The notes under the pieces: model-generated
Told to the model about the DNA's origin: nothing
The model's input: the letters and a program-made list of their open reading frames with translations, nothing else
The model's database searches: none
Part shown: piece by piece, positions 63,318 to 64,000 of the stretch
How the letters are laid out: every line of letters begins with the position of its first letter
Position numbering within the stretch: position 1 is the stretch's first letter
Source of the DNA: Planctomycetota bacterium
Lineage (GTDB): Bacteria; Planctomycetota; UBA1135; GCA-002686595
Assembly: GCA_002686265.1 (NCBI GenBank)
Contig: NZBA01000023.1
Span: 33,316 to 97,315 of the forward strand
DNA length: 64,000 nucleotides
Direction of reading: 5' to 3'
Translations under genes and position numbers: made by a program

Positions 63318-63347
63318 AAAAACACCCCCGGCAGAACCGAGGGTGCT
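63316..63347 (-). terminator. Terminator of the rRNA operon
   Basis: On the minus strand CACCC (63345-63341) pairs with GGGTG (63327-63323), with inner CGG/CCG pairs, and is followed by seven T residues (63322-63316). It lies just past the 3' end of 5S rRNA and touches the stop codon of the convergent plus-strand gene. Confidence 0.85.
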
Positions 63348-63354
63348 GTGAAAA

Positions 63355-63461
63355 CCCGGCAACAACCTACTTTCGCGCTATTGCACTATCATCGGCGAGA
63401 ACTGCTTGACGACCGTGTTCGGGATGGGAACGGGTATGGCCAGAACTCCATGATCACCGGG
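63355..63461 (-). rRNA. rrf: 5S ribosomal RNA
   Basis: About 107 nt on the minus strand. The ends CCCGG and CCGGG pair as helix I. Inside are CCCATCCCGAACACGG (loop B/C region, compare CCCATGCCGAACTCAG), GCCGATGATAGTG and GCGAAAGTAGG, all standard 5S landmarks. The terminator follows at once. The ends are placed by the closing helix and could be off by one or two bases. Confidence 0.92.
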
Positions 63462-63607
63462 AATACGCTGGGAAGGCAGCCTTTAGGCCGCCTTCCCATT
63501 TGGAATAAGGTGAATTGGTAGCGAGAGAATCTCTCACGATGCTCAAAGGGCCCATCCCCCCTTCGGGGAGTCGCCTGTAAACAGGCGGGCCTCGAATGGA
63601 GAATGGT
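63462..63607 (-). other. 23S-5S spacer
   Basis: A 146-bp spacer with two small hairpins, CCCC-TTCG-GGG near 63557-63567 and CGCCTGTAAACAGGCG near 63571-63586, and a GGCAGCC...GGCCGCC patch near 63475-63493. It contains no tRNA. The hairpins may be processing sites. Confidence 0.6.

Positions 63608-64000
<393 letters not shown>

Overview
The window is GC-rich (about 70% by eye), densely coded DNA from a Gram-negative bacterium. It has lipoproteins, TolC/RND/adaptor tripartite pumps, a porin and LPP20/FlgO-type outer-membrane lipoproteins. The secreted FG-GAP protein at 36432-38123 ends in a 'CFGDGSGTPCPC' module that I associate with large-genome Planctomycetota of the Saltatorellus/Rohdeia type. 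With the multiheme/LVIVD protein, a planctomycete or a close relative is the best guess, but this is inference and not proof. No tRNA, CRISPR array, prophage or insertion sequence was recognised.

Layout. 1-947 (minus) is the 5' part of a thioredoxin-fold gene whose frame runs through an in-frame TGA. 1023-1910 is an exported SurE. 2127-12576 is a surface-polysaccharide region: Wzy/WaaL-like membrane protein, methyltransferase, three glycosyltransferases, an FkbH-like HAD/GNAT protein and a polysaccharide deacetylase, interrupted by a FlgO/LPP20-like lipoprotein pair. 12660-21001 holds redox and uptake genes: flavodoxin-fold quinone reductase, 11-heme cytochrome fused to LVIVD repeats, HemW-like radical SAM protein, then a PstS-like/porin/hemerythrin operon. 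21171-21392 carries a promoter and terminator bracketing a probable small RNA. 21548-29312 is a CusCBA-type metal efflux operon headed by a small Cys-rich secreted protein. Two polyferredoxins follow (29248-32486), then an FtsX/LolD-like ABC exporter (32501-36312), secreted FG-GAP and carboxypeptidase-regulatory-like proteins (the latter broken by an in-frame TAG), and an NAD-linked formate dehydrogenase (40464-44806). 44904-49602 has a phosphatase-like protein, an AMP-ligase, a left-handed beta-helix acyltransferase and a beta-helix lyase-like protein. 49659-56595 is a second RND metal efflux operon, again headed by a Cys-rich exported protein. 56999-58299 is a TetR regulator with a RIC/YtfE di-iron repair protein. 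58675-63317 has a small Cys protein, glutamate dehydrogenase and a PEP-synthase-like protein. The window ends in the 5S and the 3' end of the 23S rRNA gene, both on the minus strand.

The main result is selenocysteine. Formate dehydrogenase alpha has TGA exactly at the known Sec site (43178-43180), followed by a hairpin with the same loop and spacing as the E. coli fdhF SECIS. Independently, the thioredoxin-fold gene at the left edge has TGA in the position of the first active-site cysteine (W-U-P-G-Y where thioredoxin has W-C-G-P-C). It too has a well-placed SECIS-like hairpin, and I do not recognise the family. Standard gene calling would split or truncate both genes. The Sec machinery (selA, selB, selC, selD) is not in the window.
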